Assembly: GCF_000407445.1 (NCBI RefSeq) | Contig: NZ_ASWB01000004.1 | Coordinates: forward strand, 248,001 to 312,000 | DNA from: Enterococcus moraviensis ATCC BAA-383 | GTDB taxonomy: Bacteria > Bacillota > Bacilli > Lactobacillales > Enterococcaceae | Direction: 5' to 3' | DNA length: 64,000 bases | Part shown: one piece after another, positions 18,377 through 28,001 of the stretch | How positions within the stretch are numbered: position 1 is the stretch's first letter | Layout: each line of letters opens with the position of its first letter | Notes under the pieces: model-generated | What the model was told of the DNA's origin: nothing | Database searches by the model: none | What the model saw: only the letters and a program-made list of their open reading frames with translations | Position numbers and translations under genes: made by a program

Positions 18377-18399
18377 TCTAAGTTTAAAGGAGGAAAAGT

Positions 18400-20169
18400 A
18401 TGTTTTTAAATTTTATCGGGCTAACGTTATTTTTTGGTATAGGGATATTAGTTGCAAATGGTCTTAGTTTAATGATCACAAAAGGGAAAAACATTAAAAA
18501 AATCATTGTGTTAGTAGTGCTTGAGCTACTCTTGTTGGGCAGTTTCTTATTTATTGCCTTACCTAGCAAAACACTATCAACTATTTTATGGATCAACCTA
18601 ATAGGAGCGGTACTTGCAAGTAGTTTGTTAGTGGCAAGTCGCTCTCTCAGTCAAGCTTCCAATAAAATCTTGCACAAAGGGCATAAAACGACCGTGACAA
18701 ATGGAGTGAATGATTGGTCTGGGCGTGTATTGGGTATTAGTATTGCTGCGATGGTTTTATTATTTATTGTTAGTTCTGTAACGAAGGTAACGGCGATTGA
18801 TGCTGTCTACCAAACGATTCCGTTAAAGACTGAAGAGAAAGCAGAAGTTTTAACCTCTACCAAAGAAACACCGATTGCTATTGCACCAAAAACAGCAAAA
18901 CGTAAAATGTTACAAAAGTTCTCAGTGATTCCAAACTCCAATATGTTTACATTGGATGGGATTACGGCGCAAGTTGTGAATGGGGAATACGTCTATGTTG
19001 CGACAGTGGAATTTAATGGATTTTTCAAATGGTCAAAATTAGGAGCAGTTCCTGGCTACTTCATTATTAGCGCAACGGATATTAATGCTCAGCCAACATT
19101 TGTAGAAAAACCGATCATTTACACACCTTCAGCTTATTTTGGGAAAGATGCTGCACGTAAAATTTATGCTGCTTATCCTGATTACGCGGCTACTGGGAAA
19201 ATCAATTTGGAAATCGATGAAGAGGGGAATCCTTTTTATATCCAAACCTTATATAAAGAATACGGTGTTTCTGGTCGAATGAATTATAACGAATTTAAAA
19301 CAGCTATTTTAAATGCCACAACGGGTGAAGTGAAAGTCTATGACAGCAAAGATGCGCCTAAATTTGTCGATGCGCCAATCACTAGTTCTGCTGCCAACAG
19401 TATCAATGAATACTTTGGTCGTTATAGTCAAGGCTGGTGGAATCAAACAATGTTTGGTGCTAAAAAAGATGTTAAAATCCCAACGGAAAACGGTATCTAT
19501 GCATCAGGACAAATCACGCCGATGATGAATAAAGAAGGCAGTCAATTGTTGTATTTTACGGACTTTACAAGTGGAGATGAGGATCAAGATTCTGCTTTAG
19601 GTTATTCACTGATTAATGCCAGAACAGGTCAAGTAACTTATTATCGTGATACAAAAGTAGGGATCATGGATAGTGACGGTGCTATTTCGATTGCAGCGAA
19701 AATTTATCCAGAGAAAAAATGGAAAGCCAGTATGCCAGTGCTATATAATATCGATGGTGTTCCAACTTGGATTGTTTCTTTAATGGACAGTAAAGGGATT
19801 TTCAAAAAATATGTGTATGTGAATGCCGTTGATAATGATATTGTGGTAGATGCTGATGCAGCCCAAAATGCATTGGATGCTTACCGAATTGAATTAGCAA
19901 CAAAAGGTAGTAATAATACAAGTAGTGAAGCAGCTAATTTAAAAGAAATCAAAGGAAGTGTTTCTCGTGTAACGATCGTTGCAAGTGAAGCACAAACCGT
20001 TGTCTCCTTTTTGTTGGAAAATGATAAAACCATCTATAGTGTGACAACGAATAACAGTCCAATGGCTCTTTTCCTGAAAGAAGGAGATAAGGTGGCGTTC
20101 AAAGCGGCTGTTACAGTAGATGCAAAAGCTGCTAGTATTGAAAATTTTGTGATAGAAGGACTAGAATAG
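18400..20169 (+). CDS. Large membrane protein of unknown function with PepSY-like repeats
   Basis: 589 residues. Four TM helices in the first 130 residues (start MFLNFIGLTLFFGIGILVA), then a long extracytoplasmic part. The latter holds repeated sections of the type NATTGEVKVYDSKDAP and NARTGQVTYYRD with surrounding beta strands, reminiscent of PepSY-type domains, and ends in a beta-rich segment with an OB-like look (KGSVSRVTIVASEAQTVVSFLL). The ATG follows AAAGGAGGAAAAGT. It stands alone between two terminators. The family is not recognised with confidence and no enzyme motif is seen. Confidence 0.75.
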   Translation: MFLNFIGLTLFFGIGILVANGLSLMITKGKNIKKIIVLVVLELLLLGSFLFIALPSKTLSTILWINLIGAVLASSLLVASRSLSQASNKILHKGHKTTVTNGVNDWSGRVLGISIAAMVLLFIVSSVTKVTAIDAVYQTIPLKTEEKAEVLTSTKETPIAIAPKTAKRKMLQKFSVIPNSNMFTLDGITAQVVNGEYVYVATVEFNGFFKWSKLGAVPGYFIISATDINAQPTFVEKPIIYTPSAYFGKDAARKIYAAYPDYAATGKINLEIDEEGNPFYIQTLYKEYGVSGRMNYNEFKTAILNATTGEVKVYDSKDAPKFVDAPITSSAANSINEYFGRYSQGWWNQTMFGAKKDVKIPTENGIYASGQITPMMNKEGSQLLYFTDFTSGDEDQDSALGYSLINARTGQVTYYRDTKVGIMDSDGAISIAAKIYPEKKWKASMPVLYNIDGVPTWIVSLMDSKGIFKKYVYVNAVDNDIVVDADAAQNALDAYRIELATKGSNNTSSEAANLKEIKGSVSRVTIVASEAQTVVSFLLENDKTIYSVTTNNSPMALFLKEGDKVAFKAAVTVDAKAASIENFVIEGLE

Positions 20170-20192
20170 CATTATAGAGAAGTTTGCCAAAT

Positions 20193-20222
20193 CTAGAGGA
20201 ATAACAGTCCTCTAGGTTATTT
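20193..20222 (+). terminator. Rho-independent terminator
   Basis: Stem CTAGAGGA (20193-20200) / TCCTCTAG (20208-20215), then GTTATTTTG. Ends the 18400 transcript. Confidence 0.65.
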
Positions 20223-20402
20223 TGATAGATAAATGAAACCAATTTATTATTTAGTATTAACTGAATACAGCTGTTAAACAATTTGGATTGATACAAAGAG
20301 ATTTAGAAAGGAAAAAAATCCATAACAAGATATGATACAATACTTCTCAAATGAAGGCGTTATCTTTAATTCTTCAAATAAATAATAGAGGAAGTTGAAT
20401 TT

Positions 20403-21332
20403 ATGTATGTAGGATTTGATATAGGCGGAACGACCATTAAATATGGTGTTTTGGATGAATGTGGTACTATTTTAGAAAAAGGAAGTATTGAGACAAAATA
20501 TGAACCAAGTGCATTTTATGCAAATCTCCTAAAAATCATTGAAGAAGCACAAAGAAATTATCAAATAAATGGAATTGGTATAAGTGCTCCAGGAATCGTG
20601 CAAAAAGATGGGTTTATGCTAACTGCTGGAGCCATCAAACCATTATATGGCGAAAACTTCAAACAAAAACTTGAGGAATTAACGGGGCTGCCTGTTACTG
20701 TTGAAAATGATGCAAATGCAGTTGCTATAGCAGAAAAATGGATTGGCAATGCAATTGATTTGGAGAATTATTTGTGTTTAGTTCTAGGTACTGGAGTTGG
20801 TGGTGGAATCGTCATTAACGGGAAAGTATATCGTGGAGCTCATGGTATGGCTGGGGAATTTGGTTGGATGATGATCGACAAATTGCCGGAAACGGGTAAT
20901 CTTGAGGCAGTTTCGATTAATAGACGAGCTTCTGTCGTCGACGGTCTTGTTCGTTTGTATAATGAAGCGCGGCAAAGTGAGGACGAAACAGCTGTGCCTG
21001 TTCGAGATGCAAGGGAGATATTTACCTTAGCTGAAAGTGGTGACGAACGTGCAATAGAAATGACGAAACAATTTTATGTGGATCTTTCAGTCGGTCTGGT
21101 AAATTTAATTAGTTGTTTTGATCCAGAAGTGATTCTGATTGGCGGCGGTGTGAGTGCGAATGAACATTTTCATAGAGAGCTTCAAAAAACGTTGGCAGAA
21201 GTAGAAAAGAATCATGCAGCTATCAATTATTTAAGAGGAAAGACTATTGCACCTGTTAGACCAACCAAATTAAAAAATGACGCAGGACTTATCGGAGCAG
21301 TTTATCAAGTACATCAAGTTGTCAGCAAGTAA
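20403..21332 (+). CDS. ROK-family sugar kinase (beta-glucoside kinase or glucokinase type)
   Basis: 309 residues. ATP loop FDIGGTTIKYGVLDE, the sugar-binding block ENDANAVAIAEKW, phosphate-binding LGTGVGGGIV, and HGMAGEFGW. The cysteine-rich zinc motif usual in ROK glucokinases and repressors is missing; the stretch after EFGW reads MMIDKLPETGNLE instead. That, and its place upstream of an RpiR regulator, a lactose/cellobiose-family IIC and a GH1 enzyme, favours a beta-glucoside or related kinase over housekeeping glucokinase. The ATG follows AGAGGAAGTTGAATTT. Confidence 0.82.
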   Translation: MYVGFDIGGTTIKYGVLDECGTILEKGSIETKYEPSAFYANLLKIIEEAQRNYQINGIGISAPGIVQKDGFMLTAGAIKPLYGENFKQKLEELTGLPVTVENDANAVAIAEKWIGNAIDLENYLCLVLGTGVGGGIVINGKVYRGAHGMAGEFGWMMIDKLPETGNLEAVSINRRASVVDGLVRLYNEARQSEDETAVPVRDAREIFTLAESGDERAIEMTKQFYVDLSVGLVNLISCFDPEVILIGGGVSANEHFHRELQKTLAEVEKNHAAINYLRGKTIAPVRPTKLKNDAGLIGAVYQVHQVVSK

Positions 21333-21349
21333 ATTTTTTATGGTATAAT
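21319..21349 (+). promoter_or_regulatory. Candidate promoter for the rpiR-type gene
   Basis: -35 TTGTCA (21319-21324), 19-base spacer, -10 TATAAT (21344-21349). It lies partly inside the end of the kinase gene. Confidence 0.45.
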
Positions 21350-21380
21350 TTTCTTAGCGAATTAAAGGAGATTAACATAA

Positions 21381-22136
21381 ATGGCGATATTTGATTATCT
21401 GAAATTAAACGATCTATCCTCTGTGGAACAAGAAATTTATCGATTTGTTGTGAATAACCTAGATAAAATCCCTTATATGCGTGTTCGAGATATTGCGGAC
21501 GGTGCTCACGTGTCGTCAACCTCTGTTTTTCGCTTTGTTCAGAAAATAGGGTTTCATTCTTTTCCAGAGTTTCGTTTTTATATTAAATCTCATTTAGATA
21601 ATGTTCGCCAAGCAGAGAATAAAAAACATATTGGCATTGAAGAGCGAGTGAACTCCCTTAATATGGAAATTTTTCATCCCGATGTAGAATATCAAATAAA
21701 AAAGATGGCACAAGAGTTACGAGATAGTGACCTGATATTGTTTATGGGAATGGGCGCTTCTGGTGCAATCGCACAGTATATAGCTAGAAAATTAGCGAGC
21801 TTAGGTTATTTATCCATCAGTTTGGATGATCTGACCTATCCTATTCGTAGTTTTTTACGCAAAGATCAAAAAAATGTCATCGTATTTTTAAGTGTCTCTG
21901 GTGAAACAAAAGAATTGGTAGAAGTAATTGCGGGTTTACAAGATAAGAACAGTGTCAAAAAGTATTGTATTACGCTAAACAAGAAAAGTACGCTAGCTCA
22001 ACTTTGTGACTACTCTATTGAGTATGAAATCAAAGAAGAACGCAAAGATATTTTTCTGGATTTGACTAGTCAGTTACCAGCGATTGCAATCTTGGAAACA
22101 CTGATCAGCTATCTTAAAGACTTTCGTAATGATTAA
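21381..22136 (+). CDS. RpiR/MurR-family transcriptional regulator
   Basis: 251 residues. N-terminal helix-turn-helix of RpiR type (VRDIADGAHVSSTSVFRFVQKIGF, about residues 34-57) and a C-terminal SIS domain that binds sugar phosphates (FMGMGASGAIAQYIARKL and VIVFLSVSGETKE). The ATG follows AAAGGAGATTAACATAA. It is followed by a terminator and a possible palindromic operator, then by the PTS IIC and GH1 genes it probably controls. Confidence 0.9.
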   Translation: MAIFDYLKLNDLSSVEQEIYRFVVNNLDKIPYMRVRDIADGAHVSSTSVFRFVQKIGFHSFPEFRFYIKSHLDNVRQAENKKHIGIEERVNSLNMEIFHPDVEYQIKKMAQELRDSDLILFMGMGASGAIAQYIARKLASLGYLSISLDDLTYPIRSFLRKDQKNVIVFLSVSGETKELVEVIAGLQDKNSVKKYCITLNKKSTLAQLCDYSIEYEIKEERKDIFLDLTSQLPAIAILETLISYLKDFRND

Positions 22137-22153
22137 ATCAACTATAGTACAGC

Positions 22154-22196
22154 AAATTAACTAGAGGGGAAAACGTACTTTAGTTAATTTTTTTTG
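22154..22196 (+). terminator. Rho-independent terminator
   Basis: Stem AAATTAACTA (22154-22163) / TAGTTAATTT (22181-22190), followed by TTTTTTG. Separates the regulator from the PTS/GH1 pair. Confidence 0.78.
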
Positions 22197-22206
22197 TCTA
22201 AAATAT

Positions 22207-22221
22207 GGAACGACTTGTTCC
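22207..22221. promoter_or_regulatory. Possible RpiR operator (GGAAC-N5-GTTCC)
   Basis: Short palindrome GGAACGACTTGTTCC about 80 bases upstream of the TATAAT box (22299-22304) of the next gene. Assignment to the RpiR protein is inference. Confidence 0.3.
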
Positions 22222-22332
22222 GTACAAGGAATTTGTTCTATTTCCCAAGAATTTATTTTTAAAAAGGAGGCGCTTACTTTTTTTCGGATTAATTTATGTA
22301 TAATACGTTTATAAATGAAAGGAGTTTTATCT

Positions 22333-23643
22333 ATGCAAAAATTTAATGACATCATTGATCGTTCATTAGTACCGATTGCGACAAAGTTAAATAATCAACG
22401 TCACATCGCAGCGGTTCGAGATGCGTTTATGTTGATTTTTCCATTAACGATTTCTGCGTCACTGGTTATTCTAGTTAACAACATTTTATTTTCAAATGAC
22501 AGTTTTGTCGTGCAATTATTACGTTTATCTAGTGTTTTTCCAAATTTAGAAGACGCTCAACAGGTTTTGTCCTCTGTGGCAAATGGAACAATCAATATCA
22601 TGAGTATTTTTATCACGTATCTTGTGGCTCAAATCTTAGCAAAACATTTTGAAGCTGATTCAACTTTGGTCGGGTTAACAAGTATTGCAAGTTTTATGAT
22701 CTTATATCCTAAACCTTTTAATGCAGACGATATGAATGTGATCAGTACACAATACTTAGGAGCGCAAGGCTTGTTTGTTGCGATGATCGTTGGTTGTTTA
22801 GTAGGGGAGTTTTTACCAAAGTTATTCAAAGTAAAACGTCTACAAATTAAAATGCCAGAAATGGTTCCGCCAGCGGTTTCTCGTTCCTTTTCAAGTATGA
22901 TTCCAATCGTTATTGTAGTGGGGATTTCAGCAATTATAAACTTTTTAGTATTGATGATTGCACCTGAAGGGGTGAACGAACTTATCTATAAAGGAATTCA
23001 AAGTCCATTACGTGATCTTGGTGGAAATGTTGTTGGAGTAATGTTATTAGCCTTTATTCAAACATTGCTATTTTCTATCGGTATTCATGGTCCAAATACG
23101 TTAAATGCTGTTCGTTCTGCTATTTTTACAGAGCAAGATTTAGCTAATCTGGATTTTATCAATAAAGGTGGTTCACTTTGGGATGTTCCTTACAAAGAAA
23201 CATGGGGAATTCTAAATGATATGTTTGCGAATATGGGTGGCACGGGGATGACAATGGGCTTAATCATCGCGATTTTTATTGCATCACGACGACCTGAACA
23301 AAGAGAAATTGCGAAGATGTCATTAGTTCCAGGGATTTTTCAAATTAATGAGCCCATTATATTTGGGTTACCAATTGTTTTAAATCCACTATTGATCGTT
23401 CCGTTTATATTGGTTCCAATGGTTAATATCATGATTGGTTATTTTGTTACGGTGGTATGGCCGATTATGCCGTCACCCGCAATAGGTGTTCCATGGACCA
23501 CACCTGGGATTATTAACTTATTCTTAGGGACAGGTGGAAATATTGTTGCAGTTTTAGTAGGCGTCATTTGTTTGGCAGTGTCTGTTTGTATCTATTTACC
23601 ATTCGTTATTGCCTCTAATCGTGCACAGAAGATAGATTTATAA
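22333..23643 (+). CDS. PTS lactose/cellobiose-family EIIC permease
   Basis: Membrane translocation subunit for beta-glucosides of the cellobiose type. About 436 residues with some ten TM helices; it starts MQKFNDIIDRSLVPIATKLN, and the conserved FQINEPIIFGLPIVLNP loop (around residue 340) carries the substrate-binding Glu. ATG 22333 sits eight bases after AAAGGAG; the ATG at 22315 precedes that site. No EIIA or EIIB of this family lies nearby, so those must come from elsewhere. It is co-transcribed with the GH1 gene. Confidence 0.9.
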   Translation: MQKFNDIIDRSLVPIATKLNNQRHIAAVRDAFMLIFPLTISASLVILVNNILFSNDSFVVQLLRLSSVFPNLEDAQQVLSSVANGTINIMSIFITYLVAQILAKHFEADSTLVGLTSIASFMILYPKPFNADDMNVISTQYLGAQGLFVAMIVGCLVGEFLPKLFKVKRLQIKMPEMVPPAVSRSFSSMIPIVIVVGISAIINFLVLMIAPEGVNELIYKGIQSPLRDLGGNVVGVMLLAFIQTLLFSIGIHGPNTLNAVRSAIFTEQDLANLDFINKGGSLWDVPYKETWGILNDMFANMGGTGMTMGLIIAIFIASRRPEQREIAKMSLVPGIFQINEPIIFGLPIVLNPLLIVPFILVPMVNIMIGYFVTVVWPIMPSPAIGVPWTTPGIINLFLGTGGNIVAVLVGVICLAVSVCIYLPFVIASNRAQKIDL

Positions 23644-23662
23644 ACGAAGTATTTTTGATTGA

Positions 23663-25114
<1,452 letters not shown>

Positions 25115-25185
25115 GTGTTAAGTAACGAACTATCTTTTCGTATTTAAGCGCAGTAAGATGATCAATAGATTGTTAAAAATAAAAG

Positions 25186-25225
25186 ACAACGGTATCTCAT
25201 TTTCGTAGAAACCGTTGTTTTTTTA
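25186..25225 (+). terminator. Rho-independent terminator
   Basis: Stem ACAACGGT (25186-25193) / ACCGTTGT (25211-25218), then TTTTTTAG. Confidence 0.8.
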
Positions 25226-25362
25226 GATGAATTCAGAATAATTAAATGAGTTATATGGCAATAGTAGTTGCTTTTACTTCAACTTTATCTCTTATGTGTT
25301 TTTCCATTAAGCAGACTTCATAAAAGAGCACCCTAGTTGGTGCAAAATCCGTAGATACTTTA

Positions 25363-25959
25363 ATGAAATTTTATTCTACTTTCTTAGTGGTTTCAGCAGA
25401 GATTGCTTTTGTCGCTACTTTTGCCATTCAATGGTATTTAGGCTTTGATGATATTGAAAATGACAACGAAATATTAAGCAAAAAGGCGGAGTCTAAAAAA
25501 GTTGAGTCAATTCAAGAAATTTATAGCCCACTTAACGGAACGGTTATTCCATTATCTGAATTTCCAGATCCTGTATTTGCCAATGAAATGATGGGAAAAG
25601 GTGTAGCCATTTTACCCAAGGAGAATAAAGTCTATTCTCCTGTTGTTGGAAAAGTGGTAAGTATTTTTGAAACAAAACATGCTATCGGAATTGAGGATAG
25701 TAATGGGGTAGAAGTGTTGATTCATATTGGCTTAAATACAGTTGAGCTGAAAGGAAAGTATTTTGAATTGTTTGTTCAGGTCGGAGATTCGATTAAAATG
25801 GGGGATACATTAGCCCATTTTGATAGAGAAGAAATCGAAAAAGAAGGATATTCAATGATCACGCCTATAATTATTACAAATTCAGCTGATTATCAAGAAG
25901 TTTTAGTAGTAGCTAAAGGAGAAATTCAACCGGGGATACCGCTGATAACTGTGTACTAA
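25363..25959 (+). pseudogene. 5'-truncated PTS EIIBCA: last TM helix plus EIIA domain
   Basis: The 198-residue frame begins with one TM helix (SAEIAFVATFAIQWYLGFDD), like the final helix of a beta-glucoside EIIC, followed by a complete glucose-type EIIA: FPDPVFANEMMGKGV, then phospho-His in VLIHIGLNTVEL. The EIIB domain and nearly all of EIIC are missing, and no ribosome site precedes ATG 25363. Most likely it is the tail of a deleted beta-glucoside transporter. If expressed it could serve as a free-standing EIIA for an EIIA-less transporter. A small hairpin (GCACCCTAGTTGGTGC) lies just upstream. Confidence 0.65.
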
Positions 25960-25985
25960 AAGGAATTATATCATTTATTTGTAAT

Positions 25986-26020
25986 GACCAATCATCTTAA
26001 ATGGTGGTTGGTCTATTTTA
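25986..26020 (+). terminator. Rho-independent terminator (repeated family, copy 3)
   Basis: Stem GACCAATCATC (25986-25996) / GGTGGTTGGTC (26003-26013), then TATTTTAATG. Confidence 0.7.
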
Positions 26021-26206
26021 ATGTTAGGAGGTGAAAATAAGAAAGTCTATTATTATATAGCGAATAATGGTGTTGATGCAACTACTGGTACTGAGAATGC
26101 TATAAGTTTTGGAGAAGTAAATATAGATGATATGTGGAAATCGCAGTCTAATATTAACGATTTTGGTACAGTAAATAAAATTGTAAACAATATCATTATG
26201 GAGTAG
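26021..26206 (+). CDS. Small open frame, probably a gene fragment
   Basis: 61 codons; a GGAGGTGAAAA sequence lies at its own 5' end rather than before the start, so the true start is unclear. It contains YYYIANNGVDATTGTENAISF, not recognised. It lies between a terminator and the integrase terminator in a region of relics. Likely the tail of a lost gene. Confidence 0.25.
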   Translation: MLGGENKKVYYYIANNGVDATTGTENAISFGEVNIDDMWKSQSNINDFGTVNKIVNNIIME

Positions 26207-26270
26207 AATAGCAGTCCTTATTCTATAAAACCGTATTTGTTGAAAAAAGAAGTGAGATAAATATATAAAT

Positions 26271-26312
26271 AGAAATTAGGATAATTGCGCATTTACAATT
26301 ACCCTAATTTCT
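26271..26312. terminator. Long hairpin terminator of the recombinase gene
   Basis: AGAAATTAGGATAATTG pairs with CAATTACCCTAATTTCT around loop CGCATTTA, with one mismatch. It abuts the stop codon of the minus-strand recombinase. Confidence 0.8.
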
Positions 26313-27203
26313 TTACGAGTTGTTTCTAAAACCATAGAGAGTAAGAACTTTCTGTTTCCGCGTAGAAGAAACACTTGTGTAAATTTCCGTTGTAGAGATA
26401 TTGGAATGTCCTAAAAGTTCTTGAATATCTCTTAAGTTAGCACCATTATTCAATAATTGAGTTGCAAAACTGTGACGTAAATAGTGAGGAGTAGATAAAG
26501 AATTAATTTGAGATAAATATCTATATTTTTTGTAGATATTTGAAATTCCAAAGATAGATAAGCGATTACCATATTTATTTAAGAAGAAAGAATCTTCATT
26601 GGGCGAAGGGGTATACTCTTTGCGACAAAACAAATAATCATTGATTATTTGTTTTGATATATCAGTGGTTAAAAAAAGTATTCTCTCTTTGTTATTTTTA
26701 CCATGAATAATTAAATCGCCATTATTATAGTCGCTCAAATTGATATTACTGATTTCGCTAATTCGAAGACCTAAATTAATCATTATCTCGATGATTGCTT
26801 TATCTCTTAAGTGATCACGTCTTTTTTTATCAGACGAGGGCAGGTAGTCATTAACGCTACTAGTTAATCGACGGAGTTCGAGCACACTTAGTGTTTTGGG
26901 CAATCTTTTTTCTTTACGTATAGCTATAGTAGGTAAGGCCATGAGTTGTAAATTCTCTTGATCAGTTAAAAAATTCCAAAACATTTTTATTGTAATCAAT
27001 TTTCTTTTTTTTGTGTTGGACTTATAGTTGTTTGTTTGAATTAAAAAATCAGTATAATTAACAAAACAATCATCAATTGTACCATTAGTTGGATCATAGT
27101 GATTTGTAAGTTGATTTAAATCAGTTGTATATGCACGAATTGTTTTAGGCGAAAGGTTTTGCATTTTTTTATAAATAATAAATCTATTGATATAGTTTTT
27201 CAT
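26313..27203 (-). CDS. Tyrosine recombinase (XerC/D-like), likely invertase for the adjacent segment
   Basis: Site-specific DNA recombinase of 296 residues: N-terminal SAM-like core-binding domain (1-90) and C-terminal catalytic domain. Catalytic residues are present: Arg147 (NLGLRISEI), Lys near 171 (HGKNNKERI), His240 and Arg243 (HYLRHSFAT), His266 (LLGHSNIS) and Tyr275 (EIYT). The ATG follows ATAAGGAGAACCT. No excisionase, phage or conjugation genes are nearby. It is divergent from the methyltransferase-like gene and lies 60 bases from the first of two 27-bp inverted repeats, so a DNA-inversion role is the natural inference. Confidence 0.88.
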   Translation of the reverse strand: MKNYINRFIIYKKMQNLSPKTIRAYTTDLNQLTNHYDPTNGTIDDCFVNYTDFLIQTNNYKSNTKKRKLITIKMFWNFLTDQENLQLMALPTIAIRKEKRLPKTLSVLELRRLTSSVNDYLPSSDKKRRDHLRDKAIIEIMINLGLRISEISNINLSDYNNGDLIIHGKNNKERILFLTTDISKQIINDYLFCRKEYTPSPNEDSFFLNKYGNRLSIFGISNIYKKYRYLSQINSLSTPHYLRHSFATQLLNNGANLRDIQELLGHSNISTTEIYTSVSSTRKQKVLTLYGFRNNS

Positions 27204-27222
27204 AGGTTCTCCTTATTGAAAG

Positions 27223-27253
27223 TTGGTATTTTTTACAAAATATATGATATAAT
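27223..27253 (+). promoter_or_regulatory. Promoter reading into the invertible segment
   Basis: -35 TTGGTA (27223-27228), 19-base spacer, -10 TATAAT (27248-27253). The expected start, near 27260, is at the edge of the left inverted repeat, so the promoter stays fixed outside it. Confidence 0.6.
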
Positions 27254-27262
27254 AAAACTACT

Positions 27263-27289
27263 AATAATACGCAATTATTTGGAGGTTTT
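27263..27289 (+). repeat. Left 27-bp inverted repeat (recombination site candidate)
   Basis: Starts AATAATACGCAATTATTTGG and ends AGGTTTT. Its reverse complement is found at 29004-29030 without mismatch. It contains the GGAGG ribosome site of the methyltransferase-like gene. With the preceding AAAACTACT it forms an imperfect palindrome around ACGCA. Confidence 0.85.
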
Positions 27290-27293
27290 TTAT

Positions 27294-28001
27294 TTGAAAA
27301 AAATTGATACAGAAAAAGTGAAACAATTTTATGAAGAAGTTAATGACGTTTGGCAAAAAGATAAATGGTATACATATTCAAGAAAAATTATTGAAAAATT
27401 TATACTTAATCAAAATATACCAACTAACCACTATATTTTGAATGCAGGTTCTGGAGGAAGTGTCTATAATTTATCAAACAAAATGGAACATTTAGACTTA
27501 GCTGAAAACAAAATCAACATTTTTCCAAATTATACCGTGGGAAGTATTGAAAACACAATATATCCAGATAATAGTTTTGATTGTGTCATTTGTGTAGGTA
27601 GCGTCCTCAATTACACAGATGCATTAGCAAGTATTTCCGAAATATCTAGAGTTCTAAAAAGGAATGGACAACTTATATTAGAATTTGAGAGTAGTTGGGG
27701 ATTTGAGCACCTTAAAACAAAAGCCTATAAAAAGGATGCTGAAATATTGGATTTAAAATATTATAATTCATATCATAAACAGTGGGTTTATTCGCCTTCT
27801 TACATTGAAAATATTTTAAATAGTTATGGCTTTAAAATTACTATGGACAAAAAATTTCATATACTTAGCTCATTACACTTTAGGTTTTCTCAAAATGAAA
27901 ACAAGGCAGCATATTTTGATAAATTTGACTCTCTCTTAGAAAAAATTCCTTATTTTAAAAATCATTCAGATAACCTAATAATATCAGCTATAAAGTTATA
28001 A
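27294..28001 (+). CDS. Class I SAM-dependent methyltransferase-like protein
   Basis: 235 residues from TTG 27294, eight bases after GGAGG, which itself lies in the left inverted repeat. The SAM-binding motif I is NAGSGGSVYNL (residues 50-60). An acidic stretch and the motif-IV-like FDCVICVGSVLNY follow, then VLKRNGQLILEFE, as in Methyltransf_11 proteins. The substrate cannot be told, and a DNA-methylase catalytic motif is not seen. It converges with the 29000 gene, overlapping by six bases at the stop codons. In the present orientation it reads from the promoter at 27223-27253. Confidence 0.8.
   Translation: MKKIDTEKVKQFYEEVNDVWQKDKWYTYSRKIIEKFILNQNIPTNHYILNAGSGGSVYNLSNKMEHLDLAENKINIFPNYTVGSIENTIYPDNSFDCVICVGSVLNYTDALASISEISRVLKRNGQLILEFESSWGFEHLKTKAYKKDAEILDLKYYNSYHKQWVYSPSYIENILNSYGFKITMDKKFHILSSLHFRFSQNENKAAYFDKFDSLLEKIPYFKNHSDNLIISAIKL

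Noticed and set aside
25260-25350. Riboswitch or T-box before the IIA relic
   Set aside because: Only a small GCACCCTAGTTGGTGC hairpin is visible, with no conserved riboswitch or T-box features.
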